A DNA stretch of 64,000 nt, taken from assembly GCF_036850765.1 (NCBI RefSeq), contig NC_089495.1, forward strand, positions 69,664,410 to 69,728,409. The letters are read 5' to 3'. The notes beneath the pieces are model-generated. The model ran no database searches. It was not told the DNA's origin and worked only from the letters and a program-made list of their open reading frames with translations. The stretch is from Saccopteryx bilineata (Eukaryota; Chordata; Mammalia; Chiroptera; Emballonuridae). Shown here one piece after another: positions 46,090-57,465 of the stretch (position 1 is the first letter of the stretch; each line of letters starts with the position of its first letter). The position numbers were made by a program, and so were the translations under genes.

Positions 46090-46129
46090 GCTCTTGGTGG
46101 TGTCACTCAGCTCTTGGTGGTGTCACTCT
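46090..46129 (+). repeat. Two-copy 20-bp tandem duplication
   Basis: The unit 'gctcttggtggtgtcactc' plus one base occurs twice back to back with a single final-base difference. No mobile element explains it. Confidence 0.9.
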
Positions 46130-47044
46130 AATTTTCTCAGTTGTCTTCAGCTGTACAAAGTATGCATGCTCTCACAACAACCCATAAAGCAGAAAATGAC
46201 ATCAAATGAGTTAGTTATTCAAACCTCAGTGAGCAGTATTTAATATTATTACATAAGAACAAGAGTAATATGTATTTTACTTAGGCAGATTTTATTTTCT
46301 TAGCTCAATTTTGAAAAGTGAAATCCATGTTTGGAGTGCTGATTTATGAAAGGATATTGAATCCCAAATCTCTTTAACTCATTCACAGGAAACTTCCTTA
46401 TTAGAAAATACTATGTCAAGACGTGTTAAATATGATACTCTATTTTTTCGTAGAAACATTCAGCTTGACAATTATTACTGTATTTTTAAATCAGCTTTAA
46501 CATTTACTTTAAACTTTTGTAAAATGGTCTCTGTCTGCTTAGATGTCTGGAAGCAGGAATGTGGTTGAAACAAGAGAGAAATTTCATGTCATAAATATAG
46601 CCAAATATTACATTTAGCATTATTTCTTATACATTTTTTGTTGACTGGGAACATCTAGATATATGGTACCAAACTCTATTTGCTACCCCTTTAGAGAATA
46701 CAACTATAAGGTTGAAATGGGACAATAATTCAGTTGGTCAAAATTTTTTGTCTAGAGCCATATGTATAATACTGGATTTATTATTTTCCAGAAGTACAGG
46801 AATCAAGGATTATAGTCTAATGAAGGGAAAGACTCACTAAGCATGAATGAAATAAACTATGATATGAACAATGGAGCATATTCCAGTTAAACATCAATAC
46901 ACAGCATCAACACATAAGCAACTATGTAGTATTAATAAAATATGATCATATGTTTTCAGAGTGGAGCATACCATGAGACAAATTCTCTCACAAGCTATCT
47001 TTCCTGACTTCCTCTGAATGGAATTTACCTCTCCACATATTCAG

Positions 47045-47046
<2 letters not shown>
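46130..47046. other. Unassigned AT-rich interval
   Basis: No gene or recognisable repeat. Confidence 0.45.

Positions 47047-47080
<34 letters not shown>
47047..47080 (+). repeat. (CA)n microsatellite
   Basis: About seventeen perfect CA units. Confidence 0.95.
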
Positions 47081-47084
<4 letters not shown>

Positions 47085-47340
47085 TTTTGTGCATTTCCCT
47101 CTCCCTATTCAGTTATGTTTTGAATTGCTTCACTAAGAAAGAGAACTTTTTCAATATATTAGGTAAGTTTAAAATATAAATCATTTGAGGAAGGAAATTA
47201 ATAAATAAATTCACATTTATGAAAATAGTGAAAATGAAATTTTAAGACTTATGGTAAATTGTTTGTAATATTAAAGAAATGTCAGTTGATTTTTTTTACA
47301 CTCTGTTGTAAATTGTAGCAGGATTTTATCTACAATTTTT

Positions 47341-47721
47341 TTTTTTTCCCTGAAGCTGGAAACGGGGAGAGACAGTCAGACTCCCGCATGTTCCCGACCG
47401 GGATCCACCCGGCATGCCCACCATGGGGCGACGCTCTGCCCACCAGGGGGCGATGCTCTGCCCATCCTGGGCGTCGCCATATTGCGACCAGAGCCACTCT
47501 AGCGCCTGGGGCAGAGGCCAAGGAGCCATCCCCAGCGCCCGGGCCATCTTTGCTCCAATGGAGCCTTGGCTGCGGGAGGGGAAGAGAGAGCCAGAGAGGA
47601 AGGCGCGGCAGAGGGGTGGAGAAGCAAATGGGCGCTTCTCCTATATGCCCTGGCCGGGAATCGAACCCGGGTCCTCCGCATGCTAGGCCGACGCTCTACC
47701 GCTGAGCCAACCGGCCAGGGC
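47341..47721 (-). mobile_element. tRNA-derived SINE, long GGCCCTGGCTGG type, young
   Basis: Antisense copy with many CpGs, box in the form 'gaatcgaacccgggtc', poly(T) at the left. Perfect 12-bp target duplication 'tctacaattttt' lies at 47329-47340 and 47722-47733. Open frames on both strands up to 112 codons are SINE by-products. Confidence 0.97.
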
Positions 47722-47733
47722 TCTACAATTTTT

Positions 47734-49175
47734 GATAGAATGGATAAGTCTGAATGAGAGAAGAAAAATGAGACTGAGCAAGCTAACATATACTTTGTGA
47801 CTGCATTCTTCTCTAGAATTAGTTGTTTTGATAACATTTTCAGAAGGAAATAAGAAAAAAAATAAACTTAAAATGCTTCTGCAATTTCTTTTCTCATTTT
47901 GTTTTTTACAACTTCTTACACTCATACCTTTGCCCTACATAATGCTTTTTCTATATTGTCTAAAACAAAGACAATATAGAAAATAAAATAAAATAAATAT
48001 CAGTTTGAAAAATGTAAAAACAGATATCACATCTATGTTTACATGGGTTGTTAAATTACAAAGTTAAACACATTAGCATGCGTTTTTACATTGCTTATTA
48101 CTAATACTTTCTTATTTTTTAACTGAAAATGTTAGCATATCAGTATCCTATGCATGAATAATTATTAACATTATAGCTAATAATGAACTTTTAATCTACA
48201 ATGGGATATGGTGAGGAATAAAATAAGAATTAATTACTATAAATTTAAAATCTATGGGCACCAAGACTATTCTTCCCTATATCTCTTGACATAAAAACAT
48301 TAACAGATATGCAAAACTACATAATCAGTGATAAACTAAAGGGTAACACTCTGCAATAGCAAACCAATACCTCCTGCAACATTTTGATATAATATTAAGG
48401 GTTGAGTGGTTCAGTGGTTCATTCATATTCTGTATTCCTGGTTCCTCTGTTGATCTCTTAGAGTAAATCAACATTAATCAGTTCTGGTATAAAAAGTCTG
48501 TTATTGGCAATAGACTTGATACATCTCACCTCCGCTAAAGGGAATGTGAAAAACACATAATTTAGGCACAGTTTCTCTCATATTATATGTTAAAACTAGT
48601 ATCCTGGAATTATTGTAAAGAAATACAGAATCTATGTGACAAGTGCATTTCCTTGTGGGAAGAAAGAAAAGCAAACAATAATCAATATAAAACGAAGGCA
48701 TTAGGAGGCAGAAGTGACTCTTAACCATTTCTGATGAAAAAAGAAAAGAGTTGCACATAAAATCCTGGAAACAATAATTAATTTTAAGAGTACAAGCAGA
48801 CAAATATTGTTTAATTTAGAAAATGAATGGCTTGAATTTTCAGTCATATTATTCCCAGTATAACCATTATCAACATTATTTGTGATGTCAAAGAACAATA
48901 ACAAAGTTAGCAGGATTCTAACATATTAATTCATAAAAATTATTTTAATATAGTTTTTAGATCTTTTAACAGTTTCTGTCAAAGTAAACAATGTTGCTGG
49001 TAATAACTAACTTAGGAAGTATGACAAATTACTTGATAAAACATACAAATGAAAGTGGAAACTAAAACAAGTATTCCTATTAAATCTGCATGATATGCAA
49101 TGCTGCCATATTCGAACATTGCCATATTTGTAAGAGAATTCTTTCCCTTTTCATATTGTTATGCTGGTACATTGT
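47734..49175. other. Unassigned interval with a hairpin
   Basis: AT-rich, no gene seen. A 15-bp-arm inverted repeat is at 47947-47983. A 100-codon reverse frame (48501-48803) has no recognisable content. Confidence 0.45.
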
Positions 49176-49179
49176 TTCC

Positions 49180-49575
49180 ATCAGTGATTTCCAGATCAGC
49201 AGCCTCCGCATCCTCTGAACATTTGTTAGAAATGCCAGTTTCTGACCCAGATCTGCTGAATAAAAGACTCTGAGGTGGGTCCTGGCAATCTGTGTTTATT
49301 TTATTTTATTTTTTTAAAGATTTTATTTATTCATTTTAGAGGAGGGGGAAGAGAGAGAGAGAAAGAGAGAGAGAGAGAAGGGAGAGAGAATGGGGGAGAA
49401 GCAGGAAGCATCAACTTCCATATGTGCCTTGACTGGGCAAGCCCAGGGTTTTGAACCAGCGACCTCAGCATTCCAGGTCAACGCTTTATCCACTGCGCCA
49501 CCACAGGTCAGGCAGCAATCTGTGTTTGAATGAGCCCTCCAGGTGATTGTGACTCAATAATTTAAACCATTGGTT
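49180..49575 (+). repeat. MER5A-like hAT relic, split by a SINE
   Basis: 'cagtgatttccagatcagca', 'acatttgttagaaatgccag', 'aaaagactctgaggtgggtc' before the SINE, and 'gccctccaggtgattgtgac' with 'aatttaaaccattgg' after it, give the MER5A order with the terminal inverted repeat outline preserved. Confidence 0.75.
49298..49514 (-). mobile_element. tRNA-derived SINE, short CCTGACCTG type
   Basis: Antisense copy with GA-rich left part, 'catatgtgccttgactgggc', antisense boxes and 'cgccaccacaggtcagg' head. Perfect 13-bp target duplication 'gcaatctgtgttt' lies at 49285-49297 and 49515-49527, within the MER5A element. Confidence 0.95.
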
Positions 49576-50984
49576 TACATAAGGTCACAGAGGAAACTAA
49601 ATTATAATTTTTAAATTATAAAAGAACACTAAAAAGAAAAAGGAGATGCATATTTCAGCAAAAACTAATTTCATGAGCATGTTTTCTGGAGTTCAATAAG
49701 AAGGAAGAGATGTTGTGTTACATAGCAATAGTACCTTAATTTCAGAGCACTGTTTACAATATTTATAAAGTACTTGTCCATACATTAACTGTTTAATGGA
49801 CTTGATAACACCCCAAAACTATTTGTCAAAATATTTCTTTATTCTAGACATATTCTAGGTCAATATTCTAGAGATATTAAGTTATAAAAAGTGCTGAATA
49901 TCAGGAAATAATTCACACAGATTAGAAATGAAATGACACTACATCCAAGAAAAGAATATACATACAGTAAAATATGGGAAAATGCTAAAAAGGCAATGCT
50001 ATATTTCAGAGAAGGACAAGTCTACTTGTTGCTCTTTTGTCTGCTACTTTCTTATTTTTTTAGTCCTCATATTAGGTGACCTACAATTACACTTGGGAGT
50101 ATTTTCTAGAGTATAATTTTTTGACAATGGAAAAAAATTATTGTAACTGTATCACTAATCTTACATGACCTACATCCTTCATAATGAGATTTGTGAATGA
50201 AGCTTTAATGCTTGCAAATACTTTTAGCTCAATGGCCTGTTCGTTATCCCTAGGAGGTGGGTATTTAATCTGTCAAACATTTGTAAAACACTGAAAGCTG
50301 TATGGCCTTTGACCCAGGTCACTAAAATGGTACTCCATTCTGGTGACTTTTTGATTTCACCCAGCAGGTCCCATACATTTGTACTGTGTATTATGAAGCA
50401 TTCAGGCAGAGTATGATCTTTGACTTCTGGCCACCTGTGCCCCATACTTTTTGTGTGAAAGAAAGAAATGACAGGGTTGGAGATTAAGTCCAGCTTTCCT
50501 TTTTTTTATTCAGGTGTATTGCTAGCTGAGTTGAATGACCCATGTGGGTGCTTTAATTTATAGTATTTTTTTTTTACTGTTATAACTTGTAGCAATGCAT
50601 GTGTTACTGACAAATTATCTTAACATTCTGTGTCACAAATGAGTTCTATTCTTTGAGAAGTAGATATATCAATCCAAACAAATCTAACATATTGCATGCA
50701 CACATACATAGTATATGCATTCTTAATTACTGCATGTGTTTTCCATATTATTGTCATCATCATTGTTTTTAAATCCGGAATCCTTGACATTTTGGAATGC
50801 ATTCCATGGGCTTACAAGCAAGTTTTATATATTACTATTCCAGAATCTAACCTCAGGATAACATTTGGAGATCCTATTATGAACAAGTTTCCTTAAAACA
50901 GCTCTATGAAAATCAACAACAAAAAGACCTCACTAATAAAGCATAAAATCTAAGACTCTCTTCCATTGCCTACCACTCACTCAA
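49576..50984. other. Unassigned interval
   Basis: AT-rich. A 73-codon reverse frame at 50224-50445 was examined and shows no recognised family. No gene called. Confidence 0.45.
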
Positions 50985-50999
50985 AGAGAATTATTGCAT

Positions 51000-51480
51000 C
51001 TCTACTATGTACCAGTGATTATGCCACGCACAGCAGAAAATATAAAGATCGGTTTCTTCCCTCTAAGAATCTGATAAAGGAGCTAAAACAGATGCACAGA
51101 ATAAGGTCAGGCTGCCCTAGTTCCAAACCAGGAGGTAGACAATGATTTCTGAAGGGCAATTAAGGAAGATGAGGAGAGGCTTCTGGGGGAAAAGAGGCAT
51201 AGATCCTAGGACTTGAATGAAATATATCATTTCAACAAATATAAGTAGAAAATAATCCATGGGGAGTGAATAACATAAATTATTAAACAGGAAAGAAAAA
51301 AACCTGGGCTTATTAAGGAAATGCCATTGTGTTTACTGAATTGATAATAAGACAAATGAAAAAAAGTGGCAAGACTTACATAGAAAAATGTGGAGCGAGC
51401 TGGATGAAGGAGGAGGTTGAAGGCGATGCTAAGTAATTTAAACTTTATGACAATAAAAAGTTGATAGTCATCTGTTTTTT
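51000..51480 (+). repeat. Ancient mammalian repeat, family not assigned (copy 3)
   Basis: 'ctatgtaccagtgattatgc', 'ttccctctaagaatctgata', 'ggcttctgggggaaaagagg', 'gcgagctggatgaaggagga' and 'ttaaactttatgacaataaa' match in order the repeats at 7895 and 35690. Confidence 0.5.
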
Positions 51481-52122
51481 TTATTATACAAATAAATTTT
51501 GACTAGAAATGTTAAAAATAAGATTGTACATGTTAAAAAGACTCACATTGTCAGAGTCATGTAGAACTGATTTCTGTTTCGGAATCTTAAACTTGTTAGT
51601 GATGTGGAAAAGCATGTTTCTTCTTCTTTAGTATCTTAGTTTTTTTACCTGAAAAATTAGGAGTAATTACTTTCCTATCAGGGTTCCTGTGAGGATTTAT
51701 TTAGGAAATACACACAACGCATCCTATCAAAGCATCTGGGCTATACTAGGTGAAGAGAAGCTTTGCCATTTTCTCCAAGGGTTGAAAGAGCAGGGAATTG
51801 AGACTGGAAGTAAGCAAATAAAATGTAAATGTGAGCCAAAGTGGTAACAGAATCTTAATATTTAGGTTTTAATAGAAGTTTGTATAAAATTAATAGGCAT
51901 TCAATATATACTTTGTTACATGTTTATAAGATGCAGATGTCATAGATTAGCTGATATAATATACTCCATCTCATTTCTGCATCAGGGATGGAAAGTTTAA
52001 AAGTACAGTTTATATTTTAAGACATAAACCTTAACCATACAGATAATGTGCTCTAATACTCAGTAACACAGGTCAAATAAATCTACTCATTAAGTACTTG
52101 GCTTTAAATACTATGTTAATTT

Positions 52123-52357
52123 GGCCTGACCTGTGGTGGCGCAGTGGATAAAGCGTCGACCTGGAAATGCTGAGGTCGCAGGTTCAAAACCCTGGGCTTG
52201 CCTGGTCAAGGCACATATGGGAGTTGATGCTTCCAGCTCCTCCCCCCTGTCTCTCTCTCCTCTCTGTCTCTCTCCCTCTCTCTCTCCTCTCTAAAATGAA
52301 TAAATAAATAAATAAATAAAAATTAAAAAAAAAAAAAAGAATAAGGGTAGATAGAGT
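52123..52357 (+). mobile_element. tRNA-derived SINE, short CCTGACCTG type, young
   Basis: Sense copy with A box TGGCGCAGTGG, B box GGTTCAAAACC, (TC)-rich stretch and an (AATA)n/A-rich tail. The 21-bp target duplication (starting 'ctttaaatactatg') is perfect at 52102-52122 and 52358-52378. Between the A-tail and the right duplicate sit about 17 extra bases ('aataagggtagatagagt'), an unusual tail extension. Confidence 0.95.
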
Positions 52358-52378
52358 CTTTAAATACTATGTTAATTT

Positions 52379-53188
52379 ACAATAGACGACAGCCCACTCT
52401 GCTTTCACAGAATTCTCAACAGTGTTGTTACCCTTAAAACAAACAAACAAAATAACTATCTCCTTCAAACACAATACATATTTATAGCATGATATTTAAC
52501 ATAATGTTTATCTGTAAACATGCATTAGCACAGCCAGTTAAATTAGTTTGTTAATTTGTTCTTAAATGTTATAATTCTCGATTCAAACATAAATGGTTTG
52601 AAACACATACATAACTTCTTTTTCATCTCCTACTTCTCAATTCAAGAAATACATAAAAATATCAAAATTGGTTCAACATTTATGTGAATGAAATAAATGT
52701 CTCCTGTCATTTATTCACTCTGATTTATCATTTCAGTTATAACAAGCCCCAGCAAAAACTCTTTTCAGTTAGTTATTCTGCCTTTTTGAGAATTAAGTCA
52801 TTAATAAATAATGTGACTTCAAATTCTACAAACTTGGCTGTGTCATACCCAAACCTTCTCTTGTGAAAGTCCAAGATTTAAAATAAAGCTGATGAGTGCC
52901 TAAGACTAGAAGCTTGAACTACAGAAGATGATGGAGGAGGAGATGGTGAGGGCACTGGACACAGCTGCAGGGCTGCTGAGAGAGCCTTTCCACACTTCCC
53001 ATCTGGAGAAACAAGCCCTCACCTGGGCCTCACAGTAATGGCTCTCGCACTTGAGTTCTGTTTGTAAGCCTTCTTACGTCCTGCAGAGTCACAGAAATAC
53101 CTGGTGAGTCTCTGCTTCTCCTCAATAAGATTTATTTCCAGACTGAGAGATTTGAGTTTTGGATTATTCCTATGTCTTAAATAAATAT
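52379..53188. other. Unassigned interval
   Basis: AT-rich at first; 52910-53120 is GC-richer, with an 'aataaag' at about 52878 and a donor-like 'ggtgagtctc' at 53103. No gene is called. Confidence 0.4.
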
Positions 53189-53189
53189 T

Positions 53190-53580
53190 ATCTACTTTAT
53201 TGAGGTATAACGGACATACAAAAAGCTGTGCATATTCAATGTATACAGTGGATTTGGAAATAAGGGTACACCTGTGAAATTATATCCACAATCTATGTCA
53301 TAAACATCCAACACCTTCAGAAGTATCCTCCCACCATCAGTATTTATTATTATCTTTTGGGGGGGGGGAGGGTGACAAGAGCACTTAAAATAAGTTTTAC
53401 CCTCTTAACAAGTTAAGTGTTGTTCACTATAGGCAGTATGCACTACAGTTGACTTCTAGGACCTATTCACCTTGTATACTGGAAACTTTGTACCCTTTGA
53501 CTAACACCTTCCAACTCCTCCTCCCCTCAGCCCCTGGAAAGCACCCTTTGAATCTCTACCTCAATCATGTTTAATGAACA
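53190..53580 (-). mobile_element. Old L1 3' end, antisense
   Basis: 'tttattgaggtataacggac', 'ctcttaacaagttaagtgtt', 'ttgtatactggaaactttgt', 'cccctggaaagcaccctttg' give the antisense L1M 3' UTR order. A G-run of eleven is at 53360. Confidence 0.75.
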
Positions 53581-54214
53581 TGAATTGTGTCTATAAATGC
53601 AGGTGTTCTTTTATTCACCTCTGCTGATGCCTGAGATGAATTTGTTGCTTAAGAAAATGCTGTGATTCAGTCTTTTCTGAGTGGCCTACCTGCCCTTACA
53701 AATTTGCAACAACTATTTTACTGTGAGAAAAAGGTCATGCATTCACTTTCACCAGAGAAAGCTTACACAGAATAAATCCTGCATCTAAATAAATTCTGGA
53801 AATACGAGAGTCCAAATAATTATGTAAATATATTGTCCATAGATGAACAAAGAGGGCAATGAGAAAGGGGGCATATCCCGTATTGAATCTCCTTCCTTTA
53901 CTTTGCAACCTCCCTCACCACCCTTCAGACCCTTGCTTTCTTTTCTAAAAATTGTTACAAAAGCCACTAAGTTTAAAGTAGAGGAAACTGGACTATAGGG
54001 ACAAAATTTGATTTACTTTTGTCATGCAGTCTTGATCTCTTAACTTAGACACTGACAGTGTCTAAGTGACAAACATATATAAATAACATAAAATAAATAA
54101 CATGAAATTGGGGAAGTTCGTGTCCATTACCCAAAAATCATGATTTTACTCTTTTCTCAGGTTTGAGAATCATTGGTTGAGTTATTGAGGCAAGAATATT
54201 AAGAATTTTTTCAA
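53581..54214. other. Unassigned interval with a near-perfect palindrome
   Basis: No gene. A 25-bp palindrome is at 54043-54067. Confidence 0.45.
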
Positions 54215-54375
54215 GTTGGTCCCAGTCGCTTCCTGGCTATGTGATCTTAGGCTAAACTGCTTGAACTTCAGTTTCTTCAACTATAAAATGGTTTGAGTGT
54301 TGTAGAAATCTCATGAGCCAATGCAAAGTGTTTAGCATTAAATTCTTAACAAATGGTAACTATTCTTATTATATT
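54215..54375 (+). repeat. MIR SINE, sense
   Basis: 'gcttcctggctatgtgatct', 'ctgcttgaacttcagtttct', 'tataaaatggtttgagtgtt' and 'cttaacaaatggtaactatt' are MIR blocks in order. Confidence 0.8.
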
Positions 54376-55018
54376 TTCAAATTATTTACTGCAACTACTT
54401 TGTTACTTTGCTGGGAGTTTTGCTAGATAAATAAATTTTACTGAAAAAATACGATGTTATTTTAGATAGACTCTAACATTAACTTTGAAAAATGAGAAAA
54501 TAAAAAGGACATCCAACAGACTCATAAAGACTTTTAGTTCACCAAAATGAAGTGAGCATTTTATTAAATGTTATTGACATTGTCTAATGTATTTTACATA
54601 ATAGAAATTTTTAAAAGATACAGAGAACTTAATAGAAAAGACTAACACTTCTTGGGAGAGCAACCAAAGGGTGTGACAAAATATGTTACTGTATCAGGGT
54701 AGTTCATAATTCCTCTGTGTATCTCTACTTGATACATCCTAACAAAGAATAATTGAGAATTAGTTTAAAGTAAGAAGCAAAGGTTAGAAACTAAAAACTG
54801 AAATGACTGGTCTTTATAGTCTCAAATATTAGATTGATCAGTATATTACAAATAATTGATTCATATGATTTAAACCAATAAATACTAAAAGAAGAATGAA
54901 TGAAGAATGGAACGATTGTAAGAATACATTTATTAGAATATATAAATCATTTTTGTCATATTGAGGGAAAAAAATAGATAACCTCTGATAAACTATCCTT
55001 TGTATAAAAAATACTTCT
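54376..55018. other. Unassigned AT-rich interval
   Basis: No recognisable gene or repeat. Confidence 0.45.
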
Positions 55019-55019
55019 A

Positions 55020-55110
55020 GCCTGACCTGTGGTGGCACAGTAGATAAAGTGTTGACCTGGAACACTGAGGTCGTCAGTTCAAAACCCTGAGCTTGGACAG
55101 TTATTTCAGC
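55020..55110 (+). mobile_element. Truncated tRNA-derived SINE, short CCTGACCTG type
   Basis: 'cctgacctgtggtggcacag', 'gttgacctggaacactgagg', decayed B box 'agttcaaaacc' and 'ctgagcttgg', then the match ends without the pyrimidine-rich part or A tail. Confidence 0.85.
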
Positions 55111-55369
55111 TTCCATTATTTTTAGTGCACAAATAATAAAGAGAATTCTATAGAAACTAGAGGATTTTATTTATAATAACATTTTTAAATTGCTTGAGGT
55201 ATGACGCTGGCATAATGTCAGTTACCATTGCTAAGAAGTGTCGGCAAGAGCAAATTAAGGCATTTTTCTTAAAATACCTCATTTGGTACAAGAAATAGAA
55301 TTGTTTTTGAAGTTAAATGCACTATTGAAGCTGGCACAAAATATATTAAGAAATAGAGCTAAGTAAAAC

Positions 55370-55655
55370 TCTGTTGAGAGATCAGACCGATGGTGACCGG
55401 AGGGGAAAGGATTTGGGTGCGTAAAAATGGTGAAAGGATTAAAAAGTATAAATTGGTAGTTACAAAATAGTCACAGGGATGTCAGGTACAGAGTAGGGAA
55501 TACAGTCAATAATACTGTAATAACTATATATGGTGACAGATGGGTGCTTGGAATACCAAAAGAACCATTTTGTCAAGTATATGATTTTCTAACCACTATG
55601 TTGTACCCCTCAAACTAATACAAAATAATATTGAGCATAAACTATTATTTAAAAA
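55370..55655 (+). mobile_element. L1 3' end, sense, 5'-truncated
   Basis: 'accgatggtgaccggagggg', 'gtagttacaaaatagtcaca', 'atactgtaataactatatat', 'gtacccctcaaactaataca' and 'aataatattgagcataaact' are typical of this L1 3' UTR. Confidence 0.85.
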
Positions 55656-55724
55656 ATTAAATTAGAAGGAAACATGAAAAAATAAATAGACAATACTAGA
55701 AATTGAAACAACTGTCTAAAGACA

Positions 55725-55872
55725 ATGTGATATAGCAGGGGAAAAGATAGATTTTGAAATTGAACAGAACTGGGGTTAAGCAGATTTAGAAGTTTACTTA
55801 ATTTCTCTGATTCTTACTTTTATTATCTGAGGAAAAATGAAGTGCAGAACATGTAAAAATGGTAATTTCTAA
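55725..55872 (+). repeat. MIR SINE, sense
   Basis: 'gaacagaactggggttaagc' followed by 'tttacttaatttctctgatt' and 'ttattatctgaggaaaaatg' fits a decayed MIR. Confidence 0.5.
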
Positions 55873-56095
55873 CATTTATTATTTATTATAATGGATATTA
55901 TATTAAATAATTTAGATATTTTTCCTCACCCGTTTATATTACAACAATCCAATAAAGTGAGTGCTTTATTTCCCTATTCTACATACAAGAATATAGGAGC
56001 ATAGAAGGGTTGAGGTCAGCAACCTTTTCAGTGGAGAGAGATGGATATGAACCTTACTTCACTGAGGCCCAGCACCCAAACTATACTCCACAGAC
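55873..56095 (-). repeat. MIR SINE, antisense
   Basis: 'taacatttattatttattat', 'ttacaacaatccaataaagt', 'gggttgaggtcagcaacctt', 'gatatgaaccttacttcact' fit the antisense MIR. It abuts the sense MIR to the left. Confidence 0.6.
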
Positions 56096-56365
56096 ATAGA
56101 AGGGAAGATTAAAAAAAAAAAAAAATGAACTACCAACTGAACACTTAACACATAGGATCTAGACAATTTAGTGTGATAATTACCCATTTTTATAATCTCA
56201 TTTATTTCACTTAAAAAATAACATATTATTATTTAAAATGAGTGTTTTAGCATGAATAAATTGATGTTATCAGTTATCAATGACAAACTATTGCCAAATT
56301 AATGCAAGATTGTTAGAAGAACCAGTTCTCAATTTTTAACATAAATTTTGCTACTCCTACTTTTA

Positions 56366-56844
56366 TTTTTATTTTATTTATTTATTTTTATTGGTTTAAA
56401 TTTATTGTGTTTACATAGATTCAAGTGTCCCACCGAATACATCCCCCCACCCGTGTTCCCCTCACATCCCCATTGCCCCCTACCCCAACGCCCTCCCCTC
56501 TTCCCTCCAGGATTAGCTTTTCCACTCTCTATAACACTGTGTTATGTATATATAATTTTACCAATCTCTTTCCCTTCTCTGAACTCAACCTCTCATCCCC
56601 TTTCCCTCTGTCCACTTTACCTCTGGTCCCTGTGACCCCGCCTCTGCCTCTATTCCGTTCCTCAGTTCATATTGTTCATTGGATTCCTCAAATGAGTGAG
56701 GTCATATGATATTTTTCTTTTTTTGCCTGACTTATTTTACCTAACATAATAGTTTCTAGGTCCATTCATATTGTCACAAAAGGTAAGATTTCCTTCTTTT
56801 TCATGGCCCCATAGTATTCCATTGTATATATGTACCACTGTGTT
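56366..56844 (-). mobile_element. 5'-truncated L1, antisense, young
   Basis: Antisense of the same 3' subfamily as 21080-21452, but extending about 100 bp further 5', to the antisense of 'ggtacatatatacaatgg'. Flanks of 20 bp at 56346-56365 and 56845-56864 ('ttttgctactcctacttt' versus one C) give a target duplication with one mismatch. Confidence 0.92.
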
Positions 56845-57089
56845 TTTTGCTACCCCTACTTTTAAATTAAATATATAAGAATACTAAATATTAGTTTATG
56901 TAAAGTTAATCTTGAACATTAAAATATACCTTTATAGCAGAAGTAATATAACTCATTACTAAATTGACACCAGAATTAATTCTTATTAGTAACAAAGGTA
57001 ATTATTTATAAAATAAAAATCTCTATTTAATCTATTCTCCATTTACTCTTTATTGTTTTTATATTTTAAAACTGCACAGTTTTTTCAGC

Positions 57090-57465
57090 CTTATTAAAGT
57101 AAATTGAAAAATGTAAGATATTTTAATTGTATGATTTGATGATTTTATACACACATACACACACACACAAACACACACACACACACACACACACACTTGA
57201 TTCCCAAATCGAGTTAATTAACACATCCATCACCTCACACAGTTAGCAGTTATTTGGTGGGGGGTATAAGAACATGAAACTTTTATTTTCTTAGCAAATT
57301 TCCATTAAACAATACAATATTATCAAGTATAGTCACCATGTTTTACATTAGATTCGGATCTTGTAACTGAAGGTTTATACCTTTTTTCAATTATTCCCTA
57401 TTTCCCTGACCCCCTAGCTCCTGAAAACCACTTCTCTACTGTTTCTATGAGTTTGACTTTTCCTA
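57090..57465 (-). mobile_element. Old L1 3' end, antisense
   Basis: 'gttaattaacacatccatca', 'attatcaagtatagtcacca', 'atcttgtaactgaaggttta' and 'ctactgtttctatgagtttg' give the antisense L1M 3' UTR order. It contains the CA microsatellite. Confidence 0.75.
57153..57196 (+). repeat. (CA)n microsatellite
   Basis: About 21 CA units with one CAAA interruption. Confidence 0.93.

Noticed and set aside
47326..47837. Open frames up to 112 codons
   Set aside because: SINE by-products.
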